Positions 1-7,420 of a stretch of DNA of 36,992 bases are shown here, one piece after another. Origin of the DNA: Rickettsiales bacterium. Lineage in GTDB: Bacteria; Pseudomonadota; Alphaproteobacteria; Rickettsiales; UBA8987. The stretch's first letter is position 1, and every line of letters begins with the position of its first letter. The translations under genes and the position numbers were made by a program. The stretch covers positions 1 through 36,992 of the forward strand of contig JANRLM010000094.1 of NCBI GenBank assembly GCA_033762595.1, in the 5' to 3' direction. Under the pieces are notes generated by a model. It saw only the letters and a program-made list of their open reading frames with translations. It made no database searches and was not told where the DNA came from.

Positions 1-417
1 ACAATATTTGCAAGTTTACTTGGCTTTTTAGGTTCTGCTTTTCCTGAATTTATAAAAATCTGGAAAGATAGATCTGATAAACAACACGAGCTTATTCTGC
101 TTAAAATGCAGATGGAGCATCAAAAGCAAGGACACACCGAACGCCTTGCAGAAATTAACGCCAACGCTGATATTGCCGAAAGTGCCGCGATATACAAAAC
201 CTATTTAACAAACATCACTTGGGTTGATGCGCTAAATGGAACTGTTCGCCCTGTTATCGCTTACAGCTTTTTCTTGCTTTATGCTGGCGTTAAAATTCTG
301 CAATATAACGCCAATATGCCTTGGTTATTATGGACTGAAGAAGACCAAGCCATCTTCGCTGGCATCATCAGCTTTTACTATGGTCAACGGGCAATGAATA
401 AGATTAGGGGGAAATAG
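1..417 (+). CDS. Three-TM holin-like protein of phage/GTA lysis cassette (5' end cut off)
   Basis: The reading frame is open from base 1, so the start codon lies outside the window; 138 codons are visible. A short hydrophobic start (FASLLGFLG) is followed by a charged stretch with KHELxxLKMQMEH-like spacing (QHELILLKMQMEH), then two hydrophobic segments near the C-terminus (around VRPVIAYSFFLLYAG and AIFAGIISFYYG). This order, and the 'WVDALNGTVRPVIAY' block, match what I recall of the holin family with three membrane segments found in gene transfer agents and prophages (Pfam GTA_holin_3TM). Its role would be to make the inner-membrane lesion that lets the downstream lysozyme (912-1352) reach the wall. 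The family assignment is from memory of the motif, not from a search. Confidence 0.7.
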   Translation, partial: TIFASLLGFLGSAFPEFIKIWKDRSDKQHELILLKMQMEHQKQGHTERLAEINANADIAESAAIYKTYLTNITWVDALNGTVRPVIAYSFFLLYAGVKILQYNANMPWLLWTEEDQAIFAGIISFYYGQRAMNKIRGK

Positions 418-420
418 CCC

Positions 421-444
421 TACGCAGTAGTGCCATACGCAGTA
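421..444 (+). repeat. Direct repeat TACGCAGTA x2
   Basis: The 9-mer TACGCAGTA occurs at 421-429 and again at 436-444, a 15-nt period, just after the holin-like stop codon. The first copy also sits in a CTAC/GTAG inverted repeat (420-430). It could be a small operator or chance; no function is assigned. Confidence 0.35.
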
Positions 445-493
445 TCAATAATGAGACTGGTTAAAACATAAGCAAACTAGCTCTTTTATAAGG

Positions 494-522
494 TTGATAA
501 GCATCAAGATTGAAGCATTCAT
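494..522 (+). promoter_or_regulatory. Promoter-like element, copy 1 (TTGATA-N17-ATTCAT)
   Basis: TTGATA at 494-499 is followed after exactly 17 nt by ATTCAT at 517-522, and the 14 nt ATTGAAGCATTCAT (509-522) recur before the gene at 1430 (1390-1403) with the same spacing to TGGATA. The shared spacing suggests a promoter, though the -10 box is poor for sigma-70. Directly after it come GGTG/CACC arms (523-526/530-533), and the same CACC can also pair with GGTG at 539-542, so two hairpins compete before the ribosome-binding site of the gene at 566. Confidence 0.45.
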
Positions 523-565
523 GGTGGTACACCGCTTTGGTGCTAACAACAAAAAAGGTAAAATT

Positions 566-859
566 ATGAGCAAGTTATTTTATGAATGCAAAATTTTAAA
601 TATCGATAACAGCAACTGCAGCAAGGAAGAGCAAAATGTGTTTTTAAACATATTTTTTAGCGCAGTAAAAACTCTTGCAGCTACTTTGGCAAGAAGTGCA
701 GAATTTAAACTTTGTGATTTTGATGATGCAAAAAAAGCTGGTTTGGGTGACTTCACCTTAACACTTAGCAAATCATCAGCAAAGCAAGATTACTGGAAAG
801 GCACTTTTGAAAATGGTGAGCAAGTTTTAGAAATCTACGCTCACCTAGAAAAATGCTAA
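566..859 (+). CDS. Small unknown protein of the prophage-like region
   Basis: This is a 97-residue protein of unknown function. I start it at ATG 566 because AAGGT lies about 7 nt upstream; the longer frame from 494 would run through the promoter-like element and hairpins. No membrane segment or known motif is visible. The C-terminal half (LTLSKSSAKQ, then WKGTFENG) resembles in order the C-terminal half of the protein at 1935-2243 (ILIEKKDIAK, then WIGTFKTK), so the two may be distant paralogues. It lies between the holin-like gene and the lysozyme, and a strong terminator follows. A role in phage biology is inferred from position only. Confidence 0.6.
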   Translation: MSKLFYECKILNIDNSNCSKEEQNVFLNIFFSAVKTLAATLARSAEFKLCDFDDAKKAGLGDFTLTLSKSSAKQDYWKGTFENGEQVLEIYAHLEKC

Positions 860-882
860 TATCAACAACATCAAAAACCTCA

Positions 883-905
883 AGCCCCTTTATAGGGGCT
901 TTTTT
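883..905 (+). terminator. Rho-independent terminator after the 97-aa gene
   Basis: Arms AGCCCCT (883-889) and AGGGGCT (894-900) enclose the loop TTAT and are followed by a T run to 905. It ends the transcript of the gene at 566-859 and lies only 7 nt before the lysozyme start, so the lysozyme must rely on read-through or be expressed weakly. Confidence 0.85.
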
Positions 906-911
906 ATTCCT

Positions 912-1352
912 ATGCGAAAAATTACCAATCAAGGTTTAGAGCTTATAAAATCTTTTGAGAGCTTTGCGCCATTAATTTACATCTGCCCAGCTGGATATCC
1001 AACTATCGGCTATGGTCATGTAGTATTGGAAAATGAGCGAGAAAAATTTGCCAAAGGTATCAATCAAGCTCAGGCTCTAAATTTGCTAGAAGCAGATGTT
1101 GCCAGCGCCAGTAAATCGGTTTTAAGGCTTATCAATATTCCATTAACTGATGGGCAATTTGATGCACTGGTTTCATTTACCTTTAACCTTGGTGGTGGTG
1201 CACTCCAACGCTCAACCCTTCGCAGGAAAATCAACCGCTATGAGCACGAAGAAGCCGCTGATGAATTCCTAAAATGGGTATGGGCCAACGGCAAGAAACT
1301 TGGCGGGCTTATCAGGCGTAGAGCGGCAGAAAGGTCGCTATACTTATTATAA
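912..1352 (+). CDS. Phage lysozyme (GH24 endolysin)
   Basis: A 146-residue muramidase that would cut the MurNAc-GlcNAc bond of peptidoglycan at lysis. The N-terminus carries the GH24 signature: E16 in KSFESF, then CPAGYPTIGYGH with T31. In this family the triad is written E-8aa-D/C-5aa-T; here the middle residue is C25, the cysteine variant. The C-terminal 'FDALVSFTFNLG' and 'LxxLIRRRAAER' blocks are also typical. Length is usual for a single-domain T4-type enzyme. There is no signal peptide, so export must depend on a holin such as the product of 1-417. No clear Shine-Dalgarno is seen at the ATG, which follows a terminator directly. Confidence 0.92.
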   Translation: MRKITNQGLELIKSFESFAPLIYICPAGYPTIGYGHVVLENEREKFAKGINQAQALNLLEADVASASKSVLRLINIPLTDGQFDALVSFTFNLGGGALQRSTLRRKINRYEHEEAADEFLKWVWANGKKLGGLIRRRAAERSLYLL

Positions 1353-1374
1353 TAAAAACATCGCTCTAATTAAC

Positions 1375-1403
1375 TGGATAACCTCTGAAATTGAAGCATT
1401 CAT
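1375..1403 (+). promoter_or_regulatory. Promoter-like element, copy 2 (TGGATA-N17-ATTCAT)
   Basis: TGGATA at 1375-1380 and ATTCAT at 1398-1403 are 17 nt apart, and the last 14 nt are identical to the element at 509-522. A short hairpin again follows (ATTGG at 1402-1406 pairing with CCAAT at 1414-1418), then AGGAG (1420-1424) and ATG 1430. Confidence 0.45.
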
Positions 1404-1429
1404 TGGGTTGTAACCAATTAGGAGAACTT

Positions 1430-1924
1430 ATGAAAAACAAACCAATAACAAGCAACAACAAAGAATGGGGATTTTGGGGAACAAGCGAACGCAACGGATA
1501 TGATGTTGAATTAACTTGGAACGAAACCTCAAAATTTTTGAGTCAACATTTTGGTTTAACACCAGAGCAAGCCAGAGATGTTTTAGATGCTCGCTTTGGC
1601 AGACACCTTGCAGATGAACTTAGCTTTATGAAAGAAGGCATCACAAAACAAAGCATCAGCAAGCACTTGAAAAAATTGGTGGCTGACAAAGGTTGGAATG
1701 ATTGCTTTAGAAACGCCATCAAAGATGCGACAGGCATCGTTTGCAAAAGCACACTACCAACCAAGGCTGAAATTTTTACCCAAATTGCACAAGACCACCT
1801 TGGAATTGAAACTTTAGTTGAAAGAAAATCAGATAGTCTAGACTTCCACAGCGTTGGGGTTTTGAATATCCAAGCGGCACTTGAGGCGGCTTACCAAGCT
1901 GGCTTAGCAAACGCAAAAAACTAA
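1430..1924 (+). CDS. DUF6900-like unknown protein, phage/plasmid type
   Basis: A soluble 164-residue protein. ATG 1430 is chosen because AGGAG sits at 1420-1424; a TTG at 1391 would start inside the promoter-like repeat. The C-terminal part (about 125-164: IAQDHLGIETL, then SDSLDFHSVGVLNIQAALEAAY) strongly resembles a short domain I know as DUF6900, common on plasmids and phages. The N-terminal part (WGFWGTSERNGYDVELTW, then LDARFGRHLADEL) resembles a block that often accompanies such proteins. Function is unknown. The gene at 1935 follows by 10 nt and is probably cotranscribed. Confidence 0.6.
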   Translation: MKNKPITSNNKEWGFWGTSERNGYDVELTWNETSKFLSQHFGLTPEQARDVLDARFGRHLADELSFMKEGITKQSISKHLKKLVADKGWNDCFRNAIKDATGIVCKSTLPTKAEIFTQIAQDHLGIETLVERKSDSLDFHSVGVLNIQAALEAAYQAGLANAKN

Positions 1925-1934
1925 GGGGGACAGC

Positions 1935-2243
1935 ATGGAAAATACAAAAATTATTTATAAAGGTTTTGCTGAAGATAACACCAAGGCTGGTAAAATCAGG
2001 GCGGCACAGATTGAGGCGTTGCTCTGCATTTTTGAGGAATCAATTTCAAAATGCCGCTCTGAAAATTTGAACGAAGTTAAAATGAAAACCTCAGAATTTA
2101 AACAGCTTACAAAACTAACAAAACTGCCAAACTACGATATTTTAATTGAGAAAAAAGACATCGCAAAATCAGTTTTATGGATTGGCACTTTCAAAACAAA
2201 AAAACGAAAATTCATGGTTTGTGCAGAACAAAGGGATAGTTAA
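1935..2243 (+). CDS. Small unknown protein, possible paralogue of the 566-859 product
   Basis: A 102-residue, Lys-rich soluble protein with no recognised domain. AGGGGGAC lies 6-12 nt before the ATG and is a good ribosome-binding site. The region SEFKQLTKL...YDILIEKKDIAK...WIGTFKTKKRKFMV aligns in order with the C-terminal half of the 97-residue protein at 566-859, including the W-x-GTF core. It is the last gene of the prophage-like block and runs tail to tail against the DUF3147 gene of the metal operon, with only 10 nt between stops. Confidence 0.6.
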   Translation: MENTKIIYKGFAEDNTKAGKIRAAQIEALLCIFEESISKCRSENLNEVKMKTSEFKQLTKLTKLPNYDILIEKKDIAKSVLWIGTFKTKKRKFMVCAEQRDS

Positions 2244-2253
2244 CTTATATTTA

Positions 2254-2592
2254 TCAAATTTTAATACCAGTTATTTTTATAAATAAGAGGTACGATAATC
2301 CCGTAATTAAACAAGATGTAAAAAGACTTAAGTAAAAATTAATTCCGTAATTTAATAAAACTGGCAATAATAAGAAAAATATTAGAGATGGAATAACTAA
2401 ATATAATATTGAGGTTACATATGTCGCTACTTCTTTCAGGCTTCCAGATTGATTATAATAAAAGCAAATTGCAATTATTGATGATATAGGCAAACTAATA
2501 ATTAAAGCTGATAAAATATCAGATTTTTTAGACACCTCTGATGCTAAGGCAATTACCAAGGCACTAACTATCACTTTAATTGTAAATTCCAT
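2254..2592 (-). CDS. DUF3147 family inner-membrane protein
   Basis: A 112-residue protein with four likely membrane helices and almost no soluble part. The opening (KVIVSALVIALASEVSKKSD) and the later 'YLVIPSLIFFLLLPVLL' block fit the DUF3147 family, whose biochemical function is not established. It is the last gene of the metal-efflux operon and starts 2 nt after the stop of the CDF transporter, which points to cotranscription and possibly a helper role in cation handling; that role is inference from position only. Confidence 0.75.
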   Translation of the reverse strand: MEFTIKVIVSALVIALASEVSKKSDILSALIISLPISSIIAICFYYNQSGSLKEVATYVTSILYLVIPSLIFFLLLPVLLNYGINFYLSLFTSCLITGLSYLLFIKITGIKI

Positions 2593-2594
2593 AT

Positions 2595-3227
2595 CTACTT
2601 TTCGTTTTTAGATTTACTTGTTGAGTCTTTTAATTCCTTTCTTGCGGAAACAATAATCTGCCAAGACGCAGAGAGTGCTAGCCAAGCAAGAATAGTAGCT
2701 ACAATAATATCGGGATAGGCGCTATCTAGAGAGAATACCCCTAATGCTGCCACCATAACAGCAATATTGCCTATCGCATCATTTCTACTACAAAGCCATA
2801 CAGATTTAGTATTGCTATCTCCCTTACGAAAGCGATATAATAGAACAGCACATATAACATTTACTATTAAAGCTATAACACTGATATAAGCCATAATATC
2901 GGCTTTAGGAATATTGGGCTCTAACCCATGATGGACTGTCTCAAAAGCTGTCCATAACCCTACTAACCCAAGGGAAACTCCTTTAAATATAGATGCTTTG
3001 GCTTTTTCATTCAATGCCTTATTAAGCACAAAAATACTGATACCATAATTGACTGCATCAGATAAAAAATCCAAAGAGTTTGCCAATAACGAAACCGAGC
3101 CTGCAATATAGCTTGCTATTATCTGCACAACAAACATTACTGCATTAGCAATAAGGCACATCCATAATATACTAAGGTATTTGTTATCTTGATTTTGCTT
3201 TTCGATATCACAACAATGAACGCTCAT
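2595..3227 (-). CDS. Cation diffusion facilitator (CDF) family transporter
   Basis: A 210-residue secondary transporter that would exchange a cytoplasmic divalent cation (Zn, Co, Cd, Ni or Fe) for protons. Six hydrophobic segments are visible. The second has the D-x3-D metal pair of the family (D53 and D57 in SLDFLSDA), and the fifth has the family's SRNDxxGN form (D150, N154) in place of the classical H-x3-D. The protein is short: the usual cytoplasmic C-terminal domain is missing and only a charged tail (KDSTSKSKNEK) remains. An N-terminal HCCD cluster (residues 4-7) could bind metal. Its place behind the RND pump suggests it feeds metal from the cytoplasm to the periplasm for the pump. Confidence 0.9.
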   Translation of the reverse strand: MSVHCCDIEKQNQDNKYLSILWMCLIANAVMFVVQIIASYIAGSVSLLANSLDFLSDAVNYGISIFVLNKALNEKAKASIFKGVSLGLVGLWTAFETVHHGLEPNIPKADIMAYISVIALIVNVICAVLLYRFRKGDSNTKSVWLCSRNDAIGNIAVMVAALGVFSLDSAYPDIIVATILAWLALSASWQIIVSARKELKDSTSKSKNEK

Positions 3228-3270
3228 AATTAAATCTCCAATGACATCAAGCTTTAGAAATTGATTTTTG

Positions 3271-4101
3271 TTATTTTACCTCAACCCCGAAAGGGGCGAA
3301 GATTTCTTTGCCGTTGATTTTCACTTGTGCATAAAGTTTCATAAAACCAGATGTTTTTGGTATAGCATGGAATAAAAGTTCTGGTCCGCCACGCTCTGAT
3401 TGTTTTTCTGGCTCTTTACCCATTGGGTGAATATGCACAATAGATTTAAAATCATCACTAAACCCAACAATATGAGCAAAAGCACCCATAATAGGTTCTA
3501 GGTTAGTAACTGGTTTGCCGTTTGCATCTTCAATTAAGATTTTACCCATTGTTGCAGAGGTTGAATTTACATCACCTTCAAATGATAATTTGAACTTATA
3601 GCCATCAACATTTGCTTCGTTTGTAAGAGTTTTGTCAATCGCTACTGCTTGCTCTGGCTCACTTCCCATCGTTGCAACAGCATATTCCTGAGTATTTGTT
3701 TTAATTGGTAGAACATCACCCCAAACCTTATAAAAAGTTGAATTGGTTGGTATAAAATTAAAAGTCCACTCACCAGCATTTTCAGTTGGTGTTGGGTGAA
3801 TATGCTGGTAACCGCCAAGTGATGGATCATTGATTAAAAGATGTAATTTTTTAGTATGAGCAATCTTTAAATCATCCGCACCTACTGGTTTGCCACCATC
3901 AATTTCAGCAAGTTTAACAAGAATTTCAGTTGGTTTACCAATTTCAAGTTTATCTTGAGGTTCCAGCTTCATTGAAATGCTATTTTTTTGCACTTCATGC
4001 TGCATCTGCATTTTTGAATGATTCATTTTCATTTCTTGAGCATTTGCTTGAAATGAAGTGAGTGCGGTTGCAGCTAGTAATGCTATTGTAAGTTTTTTCA
4101 T
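3271..4101 (-). CDS. Exported metal-handling-like protein with two beta domains
   Basis: A 276-residue protein with a clear signal peptide (MKKLTIALLAATALTSFQANA, cut near residue 21-22) and then a Met/His-rich stretch (MKMNHSKMQMQH) of the kind that binds copper or other soft metals. Two similar beta-rich parts follow, roughly 38-150 and 160-276, each with paired His (YQHIHPTP and VHIHPMG) and an aromatic end (FAPFGVEV). Such proteins are common beside RND metal pumps; I relate them to YtkA/FixH-like domains from memory. A periplasmic chaperone or buffer role is inferred. It sits between czcA and the CDF gene in the same operon. Confidence 0.6.
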   Translation of the reverse strand: MKKLTIALLAATALTSFQANAQEMKMNHSKMQMQHEVQKNSISMKLEPQDKLEIGKPTEILVKLAEIDGGKPVGADDLKIAHTKKLHLLINDPSLGGYQHIHPTPTENAGEWTFNFIPTNSTFYKVWGDVLPIKTNTQEYAVATMGSEPEQAVAIDKTLTNEANVDGYKFKLSFEGDVNSTSATMGKILIEDANGKPVTNLEPIMGAFAHIVGFSDDFKSIVHIHPMGKEPEKQSERGGPELLFHAIPKTSGFMKLYAQVKINGKEIFAPFGVEVK

Positions 4102-4139
4102 GGTCTCTATTGATTTAGTTGTTGATAATTTTATAGCGA

Positions 4140-7100
4140 TTAATCCTCTTCATTCGTATTCAAAATGGATTTCCCTAGATTGAATCTTTTGTAGATGGCA
4201 GGTAATACAAATAGGGTCAGGATTGTTGCAGTTATTAATCCACCTATCACTACTGTTGCCAGAGGTTTTTGGACTTCTGCACCTGAACCTGTCGCAATTG
4301 CCATTGGTACAAAACCAAGCGAGGCAACAAGGGCTGTCATCATTACTGGTCTCAGGCGTGATATAGCCCCATCAAAGATTGCCTTAGTTTCTTCAATACC
4401 TTCTTTTACAAGTTGGTTGATCTTTGTTATCATTACCAGACCATTAAGAACCGCCACACCTGAAAGCGCAATAAAGCCAACAGCGGCTGATATTGAAAAT
4501 GGCATACCACGCAGGAACAAAGCTAAAATTCCGCCTGTGAGTGCCAAAGGAACTCCACTAAATACTAACAAAGCCTGTTTTACTGATGAAAGAGCAGAAT
4601 AAAGCAGTAAGAAAATTAAAAAGAAACAGGCAGGAACAACAATTGACAATGTTTTAGTAGCTGTTTCCAGATTTTTGAATTGTCCGCCCCACTCAATCCA
4701 GTAACCAGCAGGGATTTTGAATTGTTTATCAAGTTTTTCCTGAGCCTCTTCAACAAAAGAGCCTATATCTCGGTTTCTGATATTTGCCTGAATAACGATA
4801 CGGCGTTTACCGTTTTCCCTGCTTATCTGATTCAGACCTTTAGTAACCTTGATTTCAGCAACTTCTTTAAGAGGAATAAAATTAGGGCGTTGATGGCTTA
4901 CAATTCCAAAACCTTCATCATTATCATCTTTTGGAAGCATTACAGGAAGATTGCCAATAGCCGCAATATCGTTTCTAAGGTTTTCAGGCAATCTGACCAT
5001 AATATCAAACCTTCTGTCACCTTGAAAAACAATACCGGCTTCCTTTCCACCAATTGCAATTGATATAACATCAAGGACATCAGAAGGATTTAAACTATAT
5101 TGCGAAATTGCTTTTTTATCCAGATTGATTTCCAGCATTGGTAAGCCTGATGTCTGCTCTACTTTAGCATCTTCAGCCCCTTCAATCTTACTGATTATAT
5201 TCAGGATTTTTTCAGCACTTGGCTCAAGAATTTCAAACTCATCACCATAAATTTTTATGGCAATATCACTACGAACACCAGAAATAAGCTCATTGAATCG
5301 CATTTGTATAGGCTGGGTAAATTCATAATTGTTAGCAGGAATTTGCTTCACTACTTTTTGAATTTTTTTAATTATCTTATTTTTAGGCATGGATGGGTCT
5401 TGCCATTCATCTTTAGGTTTTAGAATTATAAATGTATCAGAAACATTTACTGGCATTGGGTCTGCTGCCATTTCTGCCGTTCCTGTCTTTGAAAATACAA
5501 AAGCTACTTCTGGAACTTTGCTGATTACTTTTTCAACTTCAAACTGCAATTCTTGCGATTGCGTTAACGAAGTGCTAGGGATACGCATTGCGTGCATTGC
5601 TATATCTTTCTCATCAAGGGTTGGGATAAATTCCCTGCCCATAAAAGAAAATACAATCAATGAAACAAAGAAGGCCCCGAATGATATTATGATGGTTTTA
5701 ATTGGGTTCTGTAACGATTGCCTTAACCATTTTGAATAATGGTCTTTTGACCTTTCAATTATCTTACTATCTTTTTCTTCAACTTTACCTGTTACAAAAA
5801 TTGCTATCATTGCTGGAATAAAAGTTAAAGAAAGTATGAAGGCAGCAATTAATGCAATAATTACTGTTAGTGCCATAGGCTCAAACATTTTGCCTTCAAC
5901 ACCTGTAAAAGTAAGTAGCGGTATATAAACCATTATGATTATCGCCTGACCAAATACAGATGGCTTTATCATCTCACGACTTGCAACCATTACCTCGTTC
6001 AACCTTTCAGATAATCTCAGGTTTCTGTTTAATTCATGTTGTTTTCCAGCAAGCCTTTGCAGGCAATTTTCAGTTATAATAACTGCACCATCAACTATTA
6101 AACCAAAATCCAAAGCACCCAAACTCATCAGGTTTCCACTGATCTTTAGCTTAACCATCCCTATCGAGGTCATTAACATTGAAATAGGTATAACAAGGGC
6201 GGTAATTAATGCCGCCCTTATGTTACCGAGTAGCAAGAATAGAATTACTATCACAAGCAAAGCACCTTCAGCCAGATTCTTTTGAACTGTGCTTATAGTT
6301 GCATCTACAAGTTTTGTTCTGTTAAGAACAGTTTTTGCTACTATACCTTCTGGTAATGATTTATTAATTTGGGTGATTTTTTCATCAACTCCCTGTGAGA
6401 CAGTTCTGCTGTTTTCTCCTATAAGCATCAAAGCAGTTCCAACAACCACTTCCTCGCCATTTTCACTTGCCGATCCTGTTCTAAGTTCTTTACCTATTAA
6501 AATATCCGCAATATTTCTTAAATAAACTGGTGAACCTTTATGTGAGGCAATAACGATATTACCAATTTGTTCAATATTCTGTATCCTTCCGTCTGAGCGA
6601 ACAACATAAGCCTCACCGTTATTTTCAATATAATTAGCACCAATACTGAGATTGTTCTTTTCAAGTGCATTAACTATATCTGCAAATGAAAGCCCCAAGG
6701 CAATCAGTTTTTCAGGTGATGGATGTATATGATATTGTTTTGCATATCCGCCTATCGTATCAATTCCAGCCACACCCTTAACTGATTTTAACTGTGGCTT
6801 GATTATCCAATCCTGAACTGTTCTCAAGTATGAAGCCCGTTCTAAATCAGATTTTAACTTAGAACCCTCTGGGGTTAAATAACTCCCATCTTTTTGCCAG
6901 CCAACTTTACCTTCTTTTATTTTAGCACCTTTGCCTTTTGGATTTTTATATTCAACAGTCCACATATAAATTTCGCCAAGCCCTGTGCTTATTGCTCCCA
7001 TTTTAGGTTCAACATTTTGCGGTAATGATTCTTTTGCTTCCGAAAGCCTTTCATTTACCTGCGCTCTGGCAAAGTAAATATCTATACTCTCTTCAAATAT

Positions 7101-7385
7101 AGCCGTTACTTGTGAAAATCCATTTCTGGAAATTGACCTTGTGCTTTCTAATCCAGGTATTCCAGCTAAAGCGTTTTCTATTGGAAATGTAACCTGTTTT
7201 TCAATTTCAACAGGTGATAAAGCAGTGGCTACCGTATTAACCTGAATTTGCTTGTTGGTAATATCTGGTACTGCATCTATGGGTAGATTACCAAGTGAAT
7301 AAACGCCCAAGCCAGCAACAGCAGCCGTTATTAATGCAATCAGATACCTGTTTTGCAGTGAAAATTTTAGGATTTTTTCTATCAT
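4140..7385 (-). CDS. czcA: CzcA-type heavy-metal RND efflux pump
   Basis: A 1081-residue inner-membrane proton/metal antiporter, the core of a tripartite pump. The N-terminus (first helix, then DAVPDITNKQIQ) and two blocks of helices around large periplasmic loops are typical of the HME-RND family. The fourth helix carries the DFG-x3-DGA-x4-EN motif (D426, D432, E439), which marks pumps for divalent cations (Zn, Co, Cd, Ni) rather than the Cu/Ag pumps, whose motif is A-x-x-G-x3-DA. About 30 extra residues lie near 145-180 of the first periplasmic loop. It works with the adaptor encoded 35 nt upstream and the outer-membrane factor at 8735-10027. Metal choice is inferred from the motif. Confidence 0.95.
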   Translation of the reverse strand: MIEKILKFSLQNRYLIALITAAVAGLGVYSLGNLPIDAVPDITNKQIQVNTVATALSPVEIEKQVTFPIENALAGIPGLESTRSISRNGFSQVTAIFEESIDIYFARAQVNERLSEAKESLPQNVEPKMGAISTGLGEIYMWTVEYKNPKGKGAKIKEGKVGWQKDGSYLTPEGSKLKSDLERASYLRTVQDWIIKPQLKSVKGVAGIDTIGGYAKQYHIHPSPEKLIALGLSFADIVNALEKNNLSIGANYIENNGEAYVVRSDGRIQNIEQIGNIVIASHKGSPVYLRNIADILIGKELRTGSASENGEEVVVGTALMLIGENSRTVSQGVDEKITQINKSLPEGIVAKTVLNRTKLVDATISTVQKNLAEGALLVIVILFLLLGNIRAALITALVIPISMLMTSIGMVKLKISGNLMSLGALDFGLIVDGAVIITENCLQRLAGKQHELNRNLRLSERLNEVMVASREMIKPSVFGQAIIIMVYIPLLTFTGVEGKMFEPMALTVIIALIAAFILSLTFIPAMIAIFVTGKVEEKDSKIIERSKDHYSKWLRQSLQNPIKTIIISFGAFFVSLIVFSFMGREFIPTLDEKDIAMHAMRIPSTSLTQSQELQFEVEKVISKVPEVAFVFSKTGTAEMAADPMPVNVSDTFIILKPKDEWQDPSMPKNKIIKKIQKVVKQIPANNYEFTQPIQMRFNELISGVRSDIAIKIYGDEFEILEPSAEKILNIISKIEGAEDAKVEQTSGLPMLEINLDKKAISQYSLNPSDVLDVISIAIGGKEAGIVFQGDRRFDIMVRLPENLRNDIAAIGNLPVMLPKDDNDEGFGIVSHQRPNFIPLKEVAEIKVTKGLNQISRENGKRRIVIQANIRNRDIGSFVEEAQEKLDKQFKIPAGYWIEWGGQFKNLETATKTLSIVVPACFFLIFLLLYSALSSVKQALLVFSGVPLALTGGILALFLRGMPFSISAAVGFIALSGVAVLNGLVMITKINQLVKEGIEETKAIFDGAISRLRPVMMTALVASLGFVPMAIATGSGAEVQKPLATVVIGGLITATILTLFVLPAIYKRFNLGKSILNTNEED

Positions 7386-7420
7386 AAAAATATTTTTAAG
7401 GTTTTAAATGGTTTGATGGC

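Noticed and set aside
494-565. Longer N-terminus for the 97-aa protein
   Set aside because: It would translate the promoter-like repeat and hairpins; ATG 566 has a proper ribosome-binding site.
4195-6525. Several + strand ORFs of 78-135 codons inside the czcA region
   Set aside because: They lie antisense to a strongly conserved 1081-aa pump and have no family resemblance, so they are shadow frames.
4140-7385. CusA-type (Cu/Ag) pump
   Set aside because: The fourth helix has the DFG-x3-DGA motif of divalent-cation pumps, not the A-x-x-G-x3-DA motif of CusA/SilA, although the neighbouring Met/His-rich protein could handle copper.
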